Counted from the first letter of the stretch, positions 1 through 9,099 are shown. The stretch: DNA of 46,075 bases from Rhizobium sp. Q54 (GCA_945861265.1 CAMAUC010000002.1:112035-158109), one strand, 5' to 3'. Notes: generated from the letters alone by a model not told the origin. Program-made: numbers and translations.

Positions 1-433
1 TGGCGTCGCCGAGCGGACAGGCCGAAATCTCGCGCTCGACGCCGGCAAACGGATCGTCCATCGCGTCCATATAGACGCGGCCCATGACGTTGATGACCAG
101 CGCGCGCTTGCCGTTCTTGCAGTCGACCAGAGCTGCGCCGCGGCCGGGTGTGCCTTTGGGATAATTCACCGGGCGGATCAGGCGCGGCGCGCGCTCGATG
201 AACACCAATGCCTCGCGCTGATCCCAGGAATGATTGCCAAGCGTGATGGCGTCGGCGCCGGAGTCGATCAGTTCGTTATAGATCGTCTCGGTAATGCCGA
301 AGCCGCCGGCGGCGTTTTCGCCGTTGATGACGACGAGGTCGAGCTTCCAGTCGGCGATCAAACCCGGCAAACGCTCGTGCACGATAACGCGGCCGGAACG
401 CCCGACAATGTCGCCGATAAAGAGAATGCGCAT
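1..433 (-). CDS. YmdB/TIGR00282-type metallophosphoesterase (3' part beyond the window)
   Basis: The minus-strand frame opens with an ATG at 433 and stays open to base 1, so only the N-terminal ~144 residues are present. They begin MRILFIGDIVGRSGR, then show VVINGENAAGGFGIT and ITLGNHSWDQ. The GD, GEN(A) and GNH motifs are the dimetal-binding blocks of the YmdB/TIGR00282 phosphoesterases, which hydrolyse 2',3'-cyclic nucleotides in the members studied. The downstream stop lies outside the window. It is the last visible gene of a minus-strand group headed by the DUF4164 and zapA genes, with 68 nt (holding a palindromic repeat) between it and the cyclo-ligase. The family call is firm. The substrate in this organism is not known. 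Confidence 0.9.
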   Translation of the reverse strand, partial: MRILFIGDIVGRSGRVIVHERLPGLIADWKLDLVVINGENAAGGFGITETIYNELIDSGADAITLGNHSWDQREALVFIERAPRLIRPVNYPKGTPGRGAALVDCKNGKRALVINVMGRVYMDAMDDPFAGVEREISACPLGDA

Positions 434-449
434 AAGTCTTCCTACAAAC

Positions 450-494
450 GCATGATCTTATCCGAAAACCGGTGGCCACTTTTCGGGATCATGC
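450..494. repeat. Interrupted palindromic intergenic repeat
   Basis: The arms GCATGATC (450-457) and GATCATGC (487-494) are perfect inverted copies. Inside them CCGAAAA and TTTTCGG pair as well, giving a long imperfect hairpin in the 68-nt space between two minus-strand genes. I recall very similar GCATGATC...GATCATGC palindromes as common dispersed repeats in Bradyrhizobium/Rhodopseudomonas-type genomes. That is from memory and not checked here. Confidence 0.65.
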
Positions 495-501
495 GCAATA
501 C

Positions 502-1086
502 CTACCGGAAAGCGATGATTTCTTTTTCCGTTAGCACGAAGTCGAGGCGTTCGTCGCGTTCCGTCGCCGGAACATGGGGAATTTCCTGCGCGGCGAAGGC
601 GATGCCGATGGCGACGATCTTTTTCCTGGCGCGCAGTGCGGCGAGCGTCATGTCGTAGTAGCCGGCGCCATAGCCGATGCGGTGGCCGGCGCGGTCGAAG
701 CAGGCCAGCGGTACGATGACAATGTCGGGCGCAACCTCAGGCGCTTCCGGTAAAGGCTCGCGGATACCCCACTGGCCTTCCTTGAAGGCGCCGCCGATCT
801 TCCACGCCCGCATGATCAAGGGTTTGCCGCGTCCGGCAATGCACGGCAGCGCCAGTTGCGCGCCCTGCCCGGCGAGTTTGCGCAGCAAAGGCAGCGGATT
901 GATCTCGGTCTTCATCGGCATGAAGCCGGAGACGATCGCGCCCGGCGTTACCTCGATGGGTAATCCGCGCGCGGCAATCGTCTCCGCCGCCGCCTGGCGC
1001 GCGGCCGCCGGCATCGCGTCACGCAAAGTGAGGGCGGCGGTGCGGAGGGTCGATTTTTGGTCGGCAATGGCTGACGGCTGAGACAT
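502..1086 (-). CDS. fau: 5-formyltetrahydrofolate cyclo-ligase
   Basis: This 194-residue protein would convert 5-formyl-THF to 5,10-methenyl-THF with ATP in the cytoplasm, so salvaging folate. The C-terminal half carries the family motif RIGYGAGYYDMTL and the preceding PLACFDRAGH. The N-terminal KSTLRTAALTLRDAM corresponds to the usual basic KxxLR start of the family. The frame is open further upstream, but that extension would run through the 6S RNA, so I take the ATG at 1086, which gives the normal family length. It lies just downstream of the 6S RNA on the same strand, an arrangement conserved from Escherichia coli (ssrS-ygfA) to alphaproteobacteria and consistent with co-transcription. 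Confidence 0.93.
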   Translation of the reverse strand: MSQPSAIADQKSTLRTAALTLRDAMPAAARQAAAETIAARGLPIEVTPGAIVSGFMPMKTEINPLPLLRKLAGQGAQLALPCIAGRGKPLIMRAWKIGGAFKEGQWGIREPLPEAPEVAPDIVIVPLACFDRAGHRIGYGAGYYDMTLAALRARKKIVAIGIAFAAQEIPHVPATERDERLDFVLTEKEIIAFR

Positions 1087-1141
1087 GGATCGACGTTTGC
1101 CGTCACGAAAGAGAAACAAGTGCGGAGCCGCAATGGCCGTC

Positions 1142-1300
1142 AGAGCGTGATCCCGGGAACCTACTGTTGTAGGTGGGCGCCATATGACCAAGCCCACGAG
1201 CCTGGCCAGGGACAGCTCCCGAGGGAATCGTAAGGCCCCGGGGAATGTGTCTCCGACGCACCTCGCAGCCCCGCCTGGGCAATGTAGTGCTTCGGGGGGG
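1142..1300 (-). ncRNA. ssrS: 6S RNA
   Basis: On the minus strand, the interval between zapA and the cyclo-ligase gene has the features of an alphaproteobacterial 6S RNA. Its 3' part is GCGCCCACCTAC, a short loop, then GTAGGTTCCCGGGATC. Its middle has CCCCGGGGCCTTACGA and CTCGGGAGCTGTCCCTGG, which form the long interrupted rod with an open bubble that binds sigma70-RNA polymerase. The position, just upstream of the cyclo-ligase gene, is the conserved one. The family match rests on remembered Bradyrhizobium-type 6S sequences. The ends are approximate to about 10-15 nt. Confidence 0.85.
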
Positions 1301-1349
1301 CAAGCGCCATAGAGCGCCGAAGACGCGCGTAAACGCGCTTGTGGCACGT

Positions 1350-1492
1350 CTACTCCCTCTCCCCGTTCTTGCGGGGAGAGGGTTGGGGTGAGGGGCAACC
1401 TTTATGCTCGACATCGCGAATGGCCCCTCTCCCGACTTCCTCGCTCACGCTCGGAAGCCACCCTCTCCCCGCAAGCGGGGAGAGGGAAGAAA
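1350..1492. repeat. Pair of CTCTCCCC...GGGGAGAG palindromic repeats
   Basis: The first hairpin is CTCTCCCCG-ttctt-GCGGGGAGAG near 1356-1380, followed by GGTTGGGGTGAGGGG. The second copy at about 1422-1490 is in the opposite order: CCCTCTCCCGACTTCC, then a hairpin CTCTCCCCGC-aa-GCGGGGAGAG. The two elements face each other like a REP/BIME pair. They fill the space between the zapA stop and the 5' side of the 6S RNA and may cap the zapA message. No coding content is apparent. Confidence 0.7.
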
Positions 1493-1508
1493 GCAAACGT
1501 CGCGATTC

Positions 1509-1895
1509 TCACCCAATCCCGATGCCGCTGCTGCTCAGGCTCTGATTGAGCTTGCGGGTGATGGTTTCCAGCCGCTCGGCGGCGGAGTTGAAGGCAATGA
1601 CCACCGCGTCGGACGCCGCGCGCGCGCGGTCGGACGACACCATGCGGGCGTCCTGCAAGGCGGTGACTTCTTCCTCGAGCCGGCGCAGCTTGCGCTGGAT
1701 CTCGGTATTCTCGTCCGCCACCATCAAGGCGGCCATCACCGTCAGCCGCGTATCGCCGATTTCGCCGAAGCGATTGCGCAGTTCGACGATGCGCGCGTCG
1801 ATATCGGCGGCGAGCGCCTGCAAATGCGCCTCCTGCCCGTCCTCGCAGGCGAGGCGGAACTGGCGGCCGGCAATCGTCGCATTGACGCTTCCCAT
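1509..1895 (-). CDS. zapA: Cell division protein ZapA
   Basis: This 128-residue cytoplasmic protein is a ZapA-family FtsZ-associated factor that would bundle FtsZ filaments at the Z ring. The N-terminal beta strand/turn region reads VNATIAGRQFRLACEDGQE, followed by LQALAADIDARI. The C-terminal two thirds is a predicted coiled coil (about residues 60-115, with ENTEIQRKLRRLEEEV) as in the dimer/tetramer helix of the family. An upstream in-frame extension would overlap the preceding gene's end, so the ATG at 1895 (MGSVNATIAG) is preferred. It follows the DUF4164 gene by 43 nt and precedes the 6S RNA, a standard alphaproteobacterial order. Confidence 0.92.
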   Translation of the reverse strand: MGSVNATIAGRQFRLACEDGQEAHLQALAADIDARIVELRNRFGEIGDTRLTVMAALMVADENTEIQRKLRRLEEEVTALQDARMVSSDRARAASDAVVIAFNSAAERLETITRKLNQSLSSSGIGIG

Positions 1896-1938
1896 GTCTA
1901 TCCTTCGCGGTCCAATAACCGGTCCGCACTTTGCGAGA

Positions 1939-2217
1939 TCATTCGCTACCTTCCAGCACCGACTGAATCGAGGCAATCGCCGTGTCGAGCCGCTCGGCGA
2001 TCTCGCGGTTGGTCGCTTCCAGCTTGCGCGCGCGCGCCGTCTCGCCGTCGAGCACCGAGGCCAGCCGCGCGCGATCGAGGCCGAGGGTCTGCACCTGCGC
2101 GGCCAAGGTGTCCTCGTTGCGGTCTACCTCGCGCCGGCGCTCCACGGCGGCGTCGAGCGCGTCGAGGGCCATGGCCAGGCGTTTGACGGCGTTGTCGATG
2201 GCGCTCTGCTCACTCAT
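1939..2217 (-). CDS. DUF4164 small coiled-coil protein
   Basis: This 92-residue protein is almost entirely helical with heptad-like spacing: AIDNAVKRLAMALDALDAAV, then a charged middle, then LEATNREIAERLDTAI. There is no signal peptide or membrane segment. In Hyphomicrobiales a DUF4164 protein commonly sits directly upstream of zapA, and the two are probably co-transcribed, so a role around the divisome is a reasonable guess. The molecular function is not established. The short acidic-to-neutral C terminus ends SVLEGSE. Confidence 0.85.
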   Translation of the reverse strand: MSEQSAIDNAVKRLAMALDALDAAVERRREVDRNEDTLAAQVQTLGLDRARLASVLDGETARARKLEATNREIAERLDTAIASIQSVLEGSE

Positions 2218-2388
2218 GCTGCTGACACGGCCCGCGATTTAAAAAAATCCTGCGGTGGCAACTGTTTAGAGCAATAAGCTTACGTGCGACGCGATCCACA
2301 CGTCAACGCCGGCCGGCACATATGCCCCGTTGTTTTCGGCCCCCTGTGCATGGTCCGCCGATTGTACCGGCCGCCTTGCGCCGTCACA

Positions 2389-2416
2389 TTGACTCAAGGG
2401 CCTGCCATGCTATGCG
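2389..2416 (+). promoter_or_regulatory. Candidate sigma70-type promoter of the tkt-gap-pgk-fba operon
   Basis: TTGACT (2389-2394) is followed after 16 nt by TATGCG (2411-2416), 26 nt before the chosen tkt start. The -35 match is good and the -10 match is partial. The 225-nt divergent interval between the DUF4164 gene and tkt holds no other gene that I can support. No regulator site was identified. Confidence 0.4.
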
Positions 2417-2442
2417 AACCCCTTCAAACAGGCCCATTTTCC

Positions 2443-4464
2443 ATGACAGCACACGCCGCGCCGACATCCGCCACCGCAAACGCGGGTAAGGCTGAAAAGG
2501 ATATGGCCAATGCCATCCGCGCGCTGGCCATGGATGCCGTGCAGCAGGCCAATTCCGGCCATCCCGGCCTGCCGATGGGCGCCGCCGACGTGGCGACCGT
2601 GCTGTTTAGCCAGTTCCTGAAGTTCGACCCGGCGGACCCGAAATGGCCCGACCGCGACCGCTTCGTGCTGTCGGCCGGCCACGGCTCGATGCTGATGTAT
2701 GCGCTCCTGTACCTCACCGGCTACAAGTCGGTGACCATCGACGAGATCAAGCGCTTCCGCCAGTCCGGTTCGAAGACCCCCGGCCATCCGGAAAACTTCA
2801 TCACCGAAGGCGTCGAGACCACCACCGGCCCGCTCGGCCAGGGTCTCGCCAACGCCGTCGGCATGGCGATGGCGGAACGGCACATGGCCGCCGTGTTCGG
2901 CGATACGGTCGTCGATCACAAAACCTACGTGCTCGCCTCCGATGGCGACCTGATGGAAGGCATTTCGCAGGAAGCGATTTCGCTCTCCGGCCATCTCAAG
3001 CTGGCAAAGCTGATCGTGCTGTTCGACGACAACGGCATTTCCATCGACGGCGCGCTGTCGCTGTCGGACTCGACCGACCAGGTGAAGCGTTTCGAGGCGT
3101 CCGGCTGGAACGCGGTGCGCGTCGACGGCCACGACCAGAAGGCCATCGCCGCGGCACTGACCAAGGCGCAGACCTCCGACAAGCCGACGCTCATCGCCTG
3201 CAAGACCACCATCGGCTTCGGCGCGCCGACCAAGGCCGGCAAGTCGTCGTCGCACGGCTCGCCGCTCGGCGCCGACGAGATCAAGGGCGCGCGCGAAGCA
3301 CTCGGCTGGACCTCGCCGCCATTTGAAGTGCCGAACGAAATTCTCAGCAACTGGCGCGCCGCCGGCGAGCGCTCCAAAGGCGCCCATGCCGATTGGGACA
3401 AGCGGCTTGCCGCGCTCGACGCCGCGCAGCGCGCCGAATTCACCCGCCGCATGAATGGCGAATTGCCGAAAGCCTCGCTCGCCGCCGCCGTCAAAGCGGT
3501 GAAGGATTCACTCGCCGCCGCGCCGAAGGAAATCGCCACGCGCACGGCCTGCGAATTCGCGCTGGAAAGCCTGATCCCCGCGTTGCCGGAAATGATCGGC
3601 GGTTCGGCCGATCTCACCGGCTCGAACAACACCCGCACCAAGTCGATGAAGGCGCAGAGCGCGTCCGACTTCTCCGGCCACTTCATCCATTGGGGCATCC
3701 GCGAACACGGCATGGCCGCCGCGATGAACGGCATGACGCTGCACGGCGGCATCATCCCCTATTCGGGCACGTTCCTGGTGTTCTCCGACTACTGCCGCCC
3801 CTCGATCCGCCTCGCCGCGCTGATGGGCATCCGCGTCGTCCATGTCATGACGCATGACTCCATCGGTCTCGGCGAAGACGGCCCGACGCATCAGCCGGTC
3901 GAGCATATGGCGGCGTTGCGCGCGATTCCGAACGTGCTGGCCTTCCGTCCCTGCGACGCGGTCGAGACCGTCGAATGCTGGGAACTTGCACTTCAACACA
4001 ACGACCGCCCGAGCATACTGGCGCTGACCCGCCAGAATTTGCCGCAATTGTCGTCGAACTTCCTCGACAAGAATCGTTGCGCCGCTGGCGCCTATGAAAT
4101 CATCCCGGCCAACGGCAAGGCGCAGGTGTCTATCTTTGCCTCCGGCTCGGAAGTCGCCATCGCCGCCGACGGTGCCAAGCTGCTCGCCGCCAAGGGCATC
4201 GCCGCCCGCGTCGTCTCGGTGCCGTGCTTTGAATTGTTCGCCGCCCAGCCGGACGCGGCGCGCCGCGCCGTCATCGGCGATGCCGCGGTGAAAATCGGCG
4301 TCGAGGCCGGCGTGCGCCAGGGCTGGGACGCCATCATCGGCAACGACGGCGCTTTCGTCGGCATGAATTCGTTCGGCGCCTCGGCGCCGTTCAAGGAACT
4401 GTACAAGAAATTCGGCATTACCGCCGAAGCCGTGGCGGAAGCGGCGATCAAGAAGCTGGGCTAG
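2443..4464 (+). CDS. tkt: Transketolase
   Basis: This 673-residue ThDP enzyme transfers two-carbon ketol units between sugar phosphates in the pentose phosphate and Calvin cycles. The N-terminal pyrimidine-binding-side motifs are SGHPGLPMG (38-46), LSAGHGSML (77-85) and [13 protein letters not shown]. The diphosphate-binding motif is SDGDLMEG (167-174) with the partner asparagine in FDDNGIS. The middle domain has [15 protein letters not shown] and [18 protein letters not shown], all standard for transketolase. The frame is open upstream to 2284, but the ATG at 2443 gives the normal family length and follows the candidate promoter. It is the first gene of the operon with gap, pgk and fba. Confidence 0.96.
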   Translation: MTAHAAPTSATANAGKAEKDMANAIRALAMDAVQQANSGHPGLPMGAADVATVLFSQFLKFDPADPKWPDRDRFVLSAGHGSMLMYALLYLTGYKSVTIDEIKRFRQSGSKTPGHPENFITEGVETTTGPLGQGLANAVGMAMAERHMAAVFGDTVVDHKTYVLASDGDLMEGISQEAISLSGHLKLAKLIVLFDDNGISIDGALSLSDSTDQVKRFEASGWNAVRVDGHDQKAIAAALTKAQTSDKPTLIACKTTIGFGAPTKAGKSSSHGSPLGADEIKGAREALGWTSPPFEVPNEILSNWRAAGERSKGAHADWDKRLAALDAAQRAEFTRRMNGELPKASLAAAVKAVKDSLAAAPKEIATRTACEFALESLIPALPEMIGGSADLTGSNNTRTKSMKAQSASDFSGHFIHWGIREHGMAAAMNGMTLHGGIIPYSGTFLVFSDYCRPSIRLAALMGIRVVHVMTHDSIGLGEDGPTHQPVEHMAALRAIPNVLAFRPCDAVETVECWELALQHNDRPSILALTRQNLPQLSSNFLDKNRCAAGAYEIIPANGKAQVSIFASGSEVAIAADGAKLLAAKGIAARVVSVPCFELFAAQPDAARRAVIGDAAVKIGVEAGVRQGWDAIIGNDGAFVGMNSFGASAPFKELYKKFGITAEAVAEAAIKKLG

Positions 4465-4490
4465 TTCGAGCAAGACCGGGAGTTAAATCA

Positions 4491-5498
4491 ATGACCATTC
4501 GTGTTGCCATTAACGGGTTCGGCCGCATCGGCCGCAATGTCCTGCGCGCCATCGCCGAAAGCGGCCGCACCGATATCGAAGTGGTCGGCATCAACGACCT
4601 CGGTCCGGTCGAAACCAACGCGCACCTGCTGCGCTTCGACTCGGTGCACGGCCGCTTCCCCGGCGAAGTCACCGTCAAGGGCGACACCATCTCGGTCGGC
4701 AACGGCGCCATCAAGGTGACCGCGGTCAAGGACCCCTCGACGCTGCCGTGGAAAGACCTCGGCGTTGACATCGCCATGGAATGCACCGGCATCTTCACCG
4801 CGAAAGATAAAGCCTCGGCACATCTGACCGCCGGCGCCAAGCGCGTGCTGGTCTCGGCGCCCGCCGATGGCGCCGACCTCACCGTCGTCTATGGCGTCAA
4901 CCACGACAAGCTCACCAAGGATCACCTGGTCGTCTCGAACGCCTCGTGCACCACGAACTGCCTCGCGCCGGTTGCCAAGGTGCTCAACGACGCCTTCGGC
5001 ATCGAACGCGGGTTCATGACGACGATCCACGCCTATACCGGCGACCAGCCGACGCTCGACACCATGCACAAGGATCTCTACCGCGGCCGCGCCGCGGCCT
5101 TGTCGATGATCCCGACCTCGACGGGTGCTGCAAAAGCCGTCGGCCTGGTGCTGCCGGAACTCAACGGCAAGCTCGATGGCGTCTCGATCCGCGTGCCGAC
5201 GCCGAACGTCTCGGTGATCGACTTCAAGTTCGTCGCCAAGAAGTCGACCTCGAAGGACGAGATCAACGCCGCCATCAAGCGCGCCTCGGAGCAGCAGCTC
5301 AAGGGCATCCTCGGCTACACCGACGCGCCGAACGTTTCGATCGACTTCAACCACGATTCGCACTCGTCCATCTTCCACATGGACCAGACCAAGGTCATGG
5401 ACGGCACCTTCGTGCGCGTGATGTCGTGGTACGACAACGAATGGGGCTTTTCCAACCGCATGTCGGACACCGCGGTGGCGATGGGCAAGTTGCTGTAA
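4491..5498 (+). CDS. gap: Type I glyceraldehyde-3-phosphate dehydrogenase
   Basis: This 335-residue protein oxidises glyceraldehyde 3-phosphate to 1,3-bisphosphoglycerate (or the reverse in gluconeogenesis/Calvin cycle) as a cytoplasmic tetramer. The Rossmann motif is INGFGRIGR (7-15). The catalytic cysteine is C153 in [12 protein letters not shown], and the partner histidine lies in HAYTGDQ. Substrate-binding residues are in TSTGAAKA, and the C-terminal [11 protein letters not shown] is intact. A GGGAG ribosome-binding sequence sits just before the ATG. It lies 26 nt after tkt and 21 nt before pgk. The residue order IND after strand beta2 suggests NAD use, which is an inference. Confidence 0.97.
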   Translation: MTIRVAINGFGRIGRNVLRAIAESGRTDIEVVGINDLGPVETNAHLLRFDSVHGRFPGEVTVKGDTISVGNGAIKVTAVKDPSTLPWKDLGVDIAMECTGIFTAKDKASAHLTAGAKRVLVSAPADGADLTVVYGVNHDKLTKDHLVVSNASCTTNCLAPVAKVLNDAFGIERGFMTTIHAYTGDQPTLDTMHKDLYRGRAAALSMIPTSTGAAKAVGLVLPELNGKLDGVSIRVPTPNVSVIDFKFVAKKSTSKDEINAAIKRASEQQLKGILGYTDAPNVSIDFNHDSHSSIFHMDQTKVMDGTFVRVMSWYDNEWGFSNRMSDTAVAMGKLL

Positions 5499-5519
5499 TC
5501 GAGCGCGCCGGGGCCGCTC

Positions 5520-6716
5520 ATGAGCAACACCTTCCGCACCCTCGACCACGCCGACGTGAAGGGCAAACGCGTCCTGATGCGCGTCGACCTCAACGTGCCG
5601 TACGAGAACGGCGTCGTCTCCGACGCCACCCGCATCGAGCGCATCGCGCCATCGATCACCGAACTCGCCGACAAGGGCGCGAAAGTCATTTTGCTTTCGC
5701 ATTTTGGCCGGCCGAAGGGCAAGGACGCCTCGCAGTCGCTGAAACCCGTTGCCGCCGAAGTCGCGCACACGATCAAGCGGCCGATCAAGTTCGTCGGCGA
5801 CTGCATCGGCGAGGAAGCCGAGCGCGCGGTGGCGGCGATGCATTCCGGCGAAATCATCTGCCTTGAGAACACGCGCTTTTATCCGGGCGAGGAAAAGAAC
5901 GATCCGGATTTCATCAAGGCGCTCGCCAAGCTCGGCGATCTCTACGTCAACGACGCTTTTTCGGTGTCGCATCGCGCGCACGCCTCGACCGAGGGCCTCA
6001 GCCATGTGTTGCCGGCTTTCGCCGGACGCACTTTGCAGGCCGAACTGGAAGCCTTCGAGAAAGTACTCGACAAGCCGGCGCGTCCGCTGGTGGCAATCGT
6101 CGGCGGCGCCAAGATTTCCACCAAGCTCGATCTGCTCGGCAACCTCCTGGAGCGTGTCGACGTACTGATCATCGGCGGCGCCATGGCCAACACGTTTTTG
6201 CTTGCGCTCAACAAGCAGGTCGGGAGAAGCCTTGTTGAGCGTGATCTGCTCGACACCGCGCAGAAGATCATGGACCAGGCCAAGGCCGCCAACCGCCAGA
6301 TCCTGCTGCCGGTCGACGCCGTGGTGGCGGAAAAATTCGAGGCCAATGCGCCCTCGCGCGTGGTCGATGTCGATCACATCGGCCCGGCCGACATGATGCT
6401 GGATATCGGCCCGAAAAGCGTCGAGCAGGTTATTTCCGTGCTCGCCCGCGCCAGAACCCTGGTCTGGAACGGCCCGTTCGGCGCTTTCGAAATGGAACCG
6501 TTCGACAACGGCACCGTCGAAGTGGCGGAAGCCGCGGCGGAACTCAACGACAGCGGCAAGCTCGTGACGGTCGCCGGCGGCGGCGATACCGTCGCGGCGC
6601 TCAATGTCGCGGGCGTCGTCGACCGCTTCACCTATGTTTCGACCGCCGGCGGCGCCTTCCTCGAATGGCTGGAAGGCAAGGCCTTGCCGGGCGTGGAAGT
6701 GCTACGATCCAAGTAA
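5520..6716 (+). CDS. pgk: Phosphoglycerate kinase
   Basis: This 398-residue two-domain kinase interconverts 1,3-bisphosphoglycerate and 3-phosphoglycerate with ADP/ATP. The N-terminal substrate motif RVDLNVPYENG begins at residue 21, with HFGRPKGK and ENTRFYPGEEKNDP following. The hinge and nucleotide side show GGAKISTKLDLL, WNGPFGAFE and the C-terminal GGGDTVAAL (353-361). The length is typical for bacteria. It is the third gene of the glycolytic/Calvin operon. Nothing is missing or unusual. Confidence 0.97.
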   Translation: MSNTFRTLDHADVKGKRVLMRVDLNVPYENGVVSDATRIERIAPSITELADKGAKVILLSHFGRPKGKDASQSLKPVAAEVAHTIKRPIKFVGDCIGEEAERAVAAMHSGEIICLENTRFYPGEEKNDPDFIKALAKLGDLYVNDAFSVSHRAHASTEGLSHVLPAFAGRTLQAELEAFEKVLDKPARPLVAIVGGAKISTKLDLLGNLLERVDVLIIGGAMANTFLLALNKQVGRSLVERDLLDTAQKIMDQAKAANRQILLPVDAVVAEKFEANAPSRVVDVDHIGPADMMLDIGPKSVEQVISVLARARTLVWNGPFGAFEMEPFDNGTVEVAEAAAELNDSGKLVTVAGGGDTVAALNVAGVVDRFTYVSTAGGAFLEWLEGKALPGVEVLRSK

Positions 6717-6752
6717 CGAACTGGCGTCTGTATATTGATAGAGGGGACGACA

Positions 6753-7778
6753 ATGAATCTCGCTGATCTGAACAAAGTGGCGGTCGCGATGACCGCGCCT
6801 GGCAAAGGCATTCTCGCCGCCGATGAATCGACCGGCACGATCAAGAAGCGTTTCGACGCGATCAAGACCGAGAACACCGAGGACAATCGCCGCGATTATC
6901 GCGAGATGATGTTCCGCACCACCGAGGCGATGAAGAACCATATCTCCGGTGTCATCCTCTATGACGAAACGATCTGGCAAAAAGCGAAGGACGGCACGCT
7001 TCTGGTCGACATCATCAAGGCCGCCGGTTCGCTGCCCGGCATCAAGGTCGACGAAGGCACCAAGCCGCTGCCGAATTCCCCCGGTGAACTCATCACCGTC
7101 GGCCTCGACAAGCTCGCCGACCGCCTGCCAAAATATTACGACGCCGGCGCACGCTTCGCGAAGTGGCGCGCGGTGATCGATATCGGCAAGGGCATTCCCT
7201 CGCACAACGCCATCCACGCCAATGCGCATGCGCTCGCCCGCTACGCCGCCCTGTGCCAAGCCGCGAACATCGTGCCGATCGTCGAGCCGGAAGTGCTGAT
7301 GGACGGCGACCACGACATGGAGCAGTGCGAGAAGGTCACCACCTGGATGCTGAAAGAGACGTTCCAGGAACTGTTCTATGCCGGCGTTGCGCTGGAAGGC
7401 ATCGTGCTCAAGCCGAACATGATCGTGCCGGGCAAGGGCTCGAAAACTCGCGCGACGTACGAGCAGGTCGCCGAGGCCACCGTGCGCGTGCTGAAAAACT
7501 GCGTGCCGGGCGCCGTGCCGGGCATCGCCTTCCTCTCCGGCGGCCAGACCGACGAGGAAGCCACCGCCAATCTCGACGCGATGAACAAGATCGGTAATCT
7601 ACCCTGGGCGTTGACCTTCTCCTATGGCCGCGCACTTCAGGCCGCGCCGCAGAAGGCCTGGTCGGGCAAAGCTGAAAACGTCGCCGCCGCGCAGCGCGCT
7701 TTCATGCACCGGGCGAAAATGAATTCGCTCGCCGCGCTCGGCCAATGGAAGGCCGATCTGGAGAAGAAGGCGGCGTAG
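6753..7778 (+). CDS. fba: Class I fructose-bisphosphate aldolase
   Basis: This 341-residue protein splits fructose 1,6-bisphosphate through a Schiff base, with no metal. The Schiff-base lysine is K220 in EGIVLKPNMI. Other active-site blocks are GKGILAADESTGT (17-29), KWRAVI (137-142) and VPIVEPEVL. It is the animal/plant-like class I form, not the metal-dependent class II form found with tkt-gap-pgk in some other alphaproteobacteria. The ATG at 6753 follows GAGGGG (6741-6746) at good spacing. A TTG 18 nt upstream is in frame but would overlap that ribosome-binding site. It is the last gene of the operon, followed by a strong terminator. Confidence 0.95.
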   Translation: MNLADLNKVAVAMTAPGKGILAADESTGTIKKRFDAIKTENTEDNRRDYREMMFRTTEAMKNHISGVILYDETIWQKAKDGTLLVDIIKAAGSLPGIKVDEGTKPLPNSPGELITVGLDKLADRLPKYYDAGARFAKWRAVIDIGKGIPSHNAIHANAHALARYAALCQAANIVPIVEPEVLMDGDHDMEQCEKVTTWMLKETFQELFYAGVALEGIVLKPNMIVPGKGSKTRATYEQVAEATVRVLKNCVPGAVPGIAFLSGGQTDEEATANLDAMNKIGNLPWALTFSYGRALQAAPQKAWSGKAENVAAAQRAFMHRAKMNSLAALGQWKADLEKKAA

Positions 7779-7797
7779 TTTTCGCGCCCCGTTTGAC

Positions 7798-7829
7798 AAA
7801 AAAAGGCCGCCCCCATCGGGCGGCCTTTT
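7798..7829. terminator. Bidirectional intrinsic terminator between fba and a convergent gene
   Basis: A perfect 12-bp stem, AAAAGGCCGCCC with GGGCGGCCTTTT, encloses a short loop. It is followed by four T on the plus strand and by seven T on the minus strand. It lies between the end of the tkt-gap-pgk-fba operon and the end of the convergent secreted-protein gene, so it should stop transcription from both sides. Confidence 0.9.
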
Positions 7830-7880
7830 CCATGTCACTCTACGCGCGACGCAACAAACGCAATCACGCGAGACGCTACA

Positions 7881-8168
7881 TTAGTCGCAGGTTGTCTTGC
7901 TGACGGTCTTCTCGCCGGTCAACAGACCTTCTTTATGGACAGTGCGGCTCGAGCAGTCGCCCATGGCGCCGCTGCCGGTCGTCGTGGTCGTGGACTTCGT
8001 CTCGGTGCCGAGCAGGCCACCGCGTTCCTTGGTGTGGACGGTGGTCGAAGCCGAAGGCTCCGTAACGATCACGGCCGAGGGCGCGCGTTCTTCGGTGATG
8101 ATGGTGGTCTGGGCATTCGCGGCGAACGTGGTCGCAGCCAGCGCGAGAGCAATCACGGTGAGCTTCAT
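7881..8168 (-). CDS. Small secreted/periplasmic protein of unknown function
   Basis: This 95-residue protein starts with a clear signal peptide: MKLTVIALALAATTFAANA, with the cleavage motif ANA before QTT. The mature part is rich in threonine and serine (TKSTTTTTGSGAMG). It has two cysteines near the C terminus (GDCSS and KTTCD, the latter the last two residues), which could form a disulfide. GGAGG lies 7 nt before the ATG at 8168. I do not recognise the family. The repeated T/E/K-rich segments resemble small alphaproteobacterial envelope proteins of unknown role. It stands alone and ends at the shared terminator. Confidence 0.75.
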   Translation of the reverse strand: MKLTVIALALAATTFAANAQTTIITEERAPSAVIVTEPSASTTVHTKERGGLLGTETKSTTTTTGSGAMGDCSSRTVHKEGLLTGEKTVSKTTCD

Positions 8169-8387
8169 CAGGTCGCCTCCTTGAAATGAAATCGATATGC
8201 GCGATAACGCCCGGATGTGGGCATGGTTCCGCAAGGCTCGATAACCGCGGCTTGAGGGCCTAAACAACGGAATTTTCACATCGCGCAAGGCGAAAAGAGG
8301 TACCGGAATCGTGATTGTATGCAGGGCGGCAACGACCTACCTTGCGCGCCGGTTCCTTTCCTTCATTTGCATCCAAGGATATCCAAC

Positions 8388-9020
8388 GTGATCGATCTCT
8401 ACACCTGGACCACACCGAACGGCCGCAAGGCTTCCATCATGCTCGAGGAAATCGGCCTGCCCTACAAAGCGCACGCCATCGACATTTCCAAGGACGAGCA
8501 GTTCGCCCCTGACTTTCTGAAAATCGCGCCGAACAACCGCATCCCGGCTATCGTCGACAACGACACCGGCATGTCGCTGATGGAGTCGGGCGCGATCCTG
8601 ATCTACCTCGCCGACAAGACCGGCAAGCTGCTGCCGAAATCCGGCAAGGAGCGCTATCAGGTGATCGAATGGACCATGTGGCAGATGGGCGGTCTCGGCC
8701 CCATGCTCGGCCAGGTGCATCACTTCGTGAAATATAATCCCGGCAAGGCGCCTTACGCCGAGGAGCGTTTTTCCAAGGAAGCGCAGCGCCTGTACAAGGT
8801 GCTCAACACCCAGCTCGAAGGCAAAGAATATATCTGCGGCGAGTATTCCATCGCCGACATTTGTTGCTGGCCCTGGGTGTCACGGTTCGAATGGCAGGGC
8901 ATCGACATGAATGCCTTCCCCAACGTCAAGCGCTGGTACCTGAAAGTCGCCGCGCGGCCCGCGGTGCAGAAGGGCTATCAGGTACCGAAGGACATGGGGC
9001 CGATTCCCATGCCCGCGTAA
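8388..9020 (+). CDS. YfcG/Ure2-like glutathione S-transferase family protein
   Basis: This 210-residue protein has an N-terminal thioredoxin-like domain (IDLYTWTTPNGRKASIMLEE) and an all-helical C-terminal domain. TPNGRK, NNRIPAIVD and ESGAILIYLADKTG are the glutathione-binding blocks seen in E. coli YfcG, and QVGG/QMGGLGPMLGQ-HHF in the helical domain matches that subgroup closely. YfcG is a GSH-dependent disulfide-bond reductase and not a classical transferase. The same activity is likely but not shown here. The start is a GTG at 8388 preceded by AAGGAT. An ATG farther upstream is in frame but would add residues absent from the family. The stop codon lies inside the first unit of a tandem repeat. 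Confidence 0.88.
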   Translation: MIDLYTWTTPNGRKASIMLEEIGLPYKAHAIDISKDEQFAPDFLKIAPNNRIPAIVDNDTGMSLMESGAILIYLADKTGKLLPKSGKERYQVIEWTMWQMGGLGPMLGQVHHFVKYNPGKAPYAEERFSKEAQRLYKVLNTQLEGKEYICGEYSIADICCWPWVSRFEWQGIDMNAFPNVKRWYLKVAARPAVQKGYQVPKDMGPIPMPA

Positions 9021-9080
9021 GCGGGCGAAGCCCTATGCCCGCGTAAGCGGGCGAACGCCAATGCCGCTTAAGCGGGCATT
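9009..9080. repeat. Three tandem copies of a 26-bp hairpin unit
   Basis: Two near-identical 26-bp units start at 9009 and 9035, each with ATGCCCGCGTAAGCGGGC and a 5-bp stem (CCCGC/GCGGG) around GTAA. A third, degenerate unit (ATGCCGCTTAAGCGGGCATT) starts at 9061. The stop codon of the glutathione-transferase gene is the TAA in the first loop, so the repeat also sets the last codons of that gene. Confidence 0.8.
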
Positions 9081-9099
9081 GAATGTGAATAAGCGATAG

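Noticed and set aside
4488-6377. Long minus-strand open frame opposite gap and pgk
   Set aside because: It spans two well-conserved glycolytic genes, has a His/Arg/Asp-rich composition and no recognisable motif.
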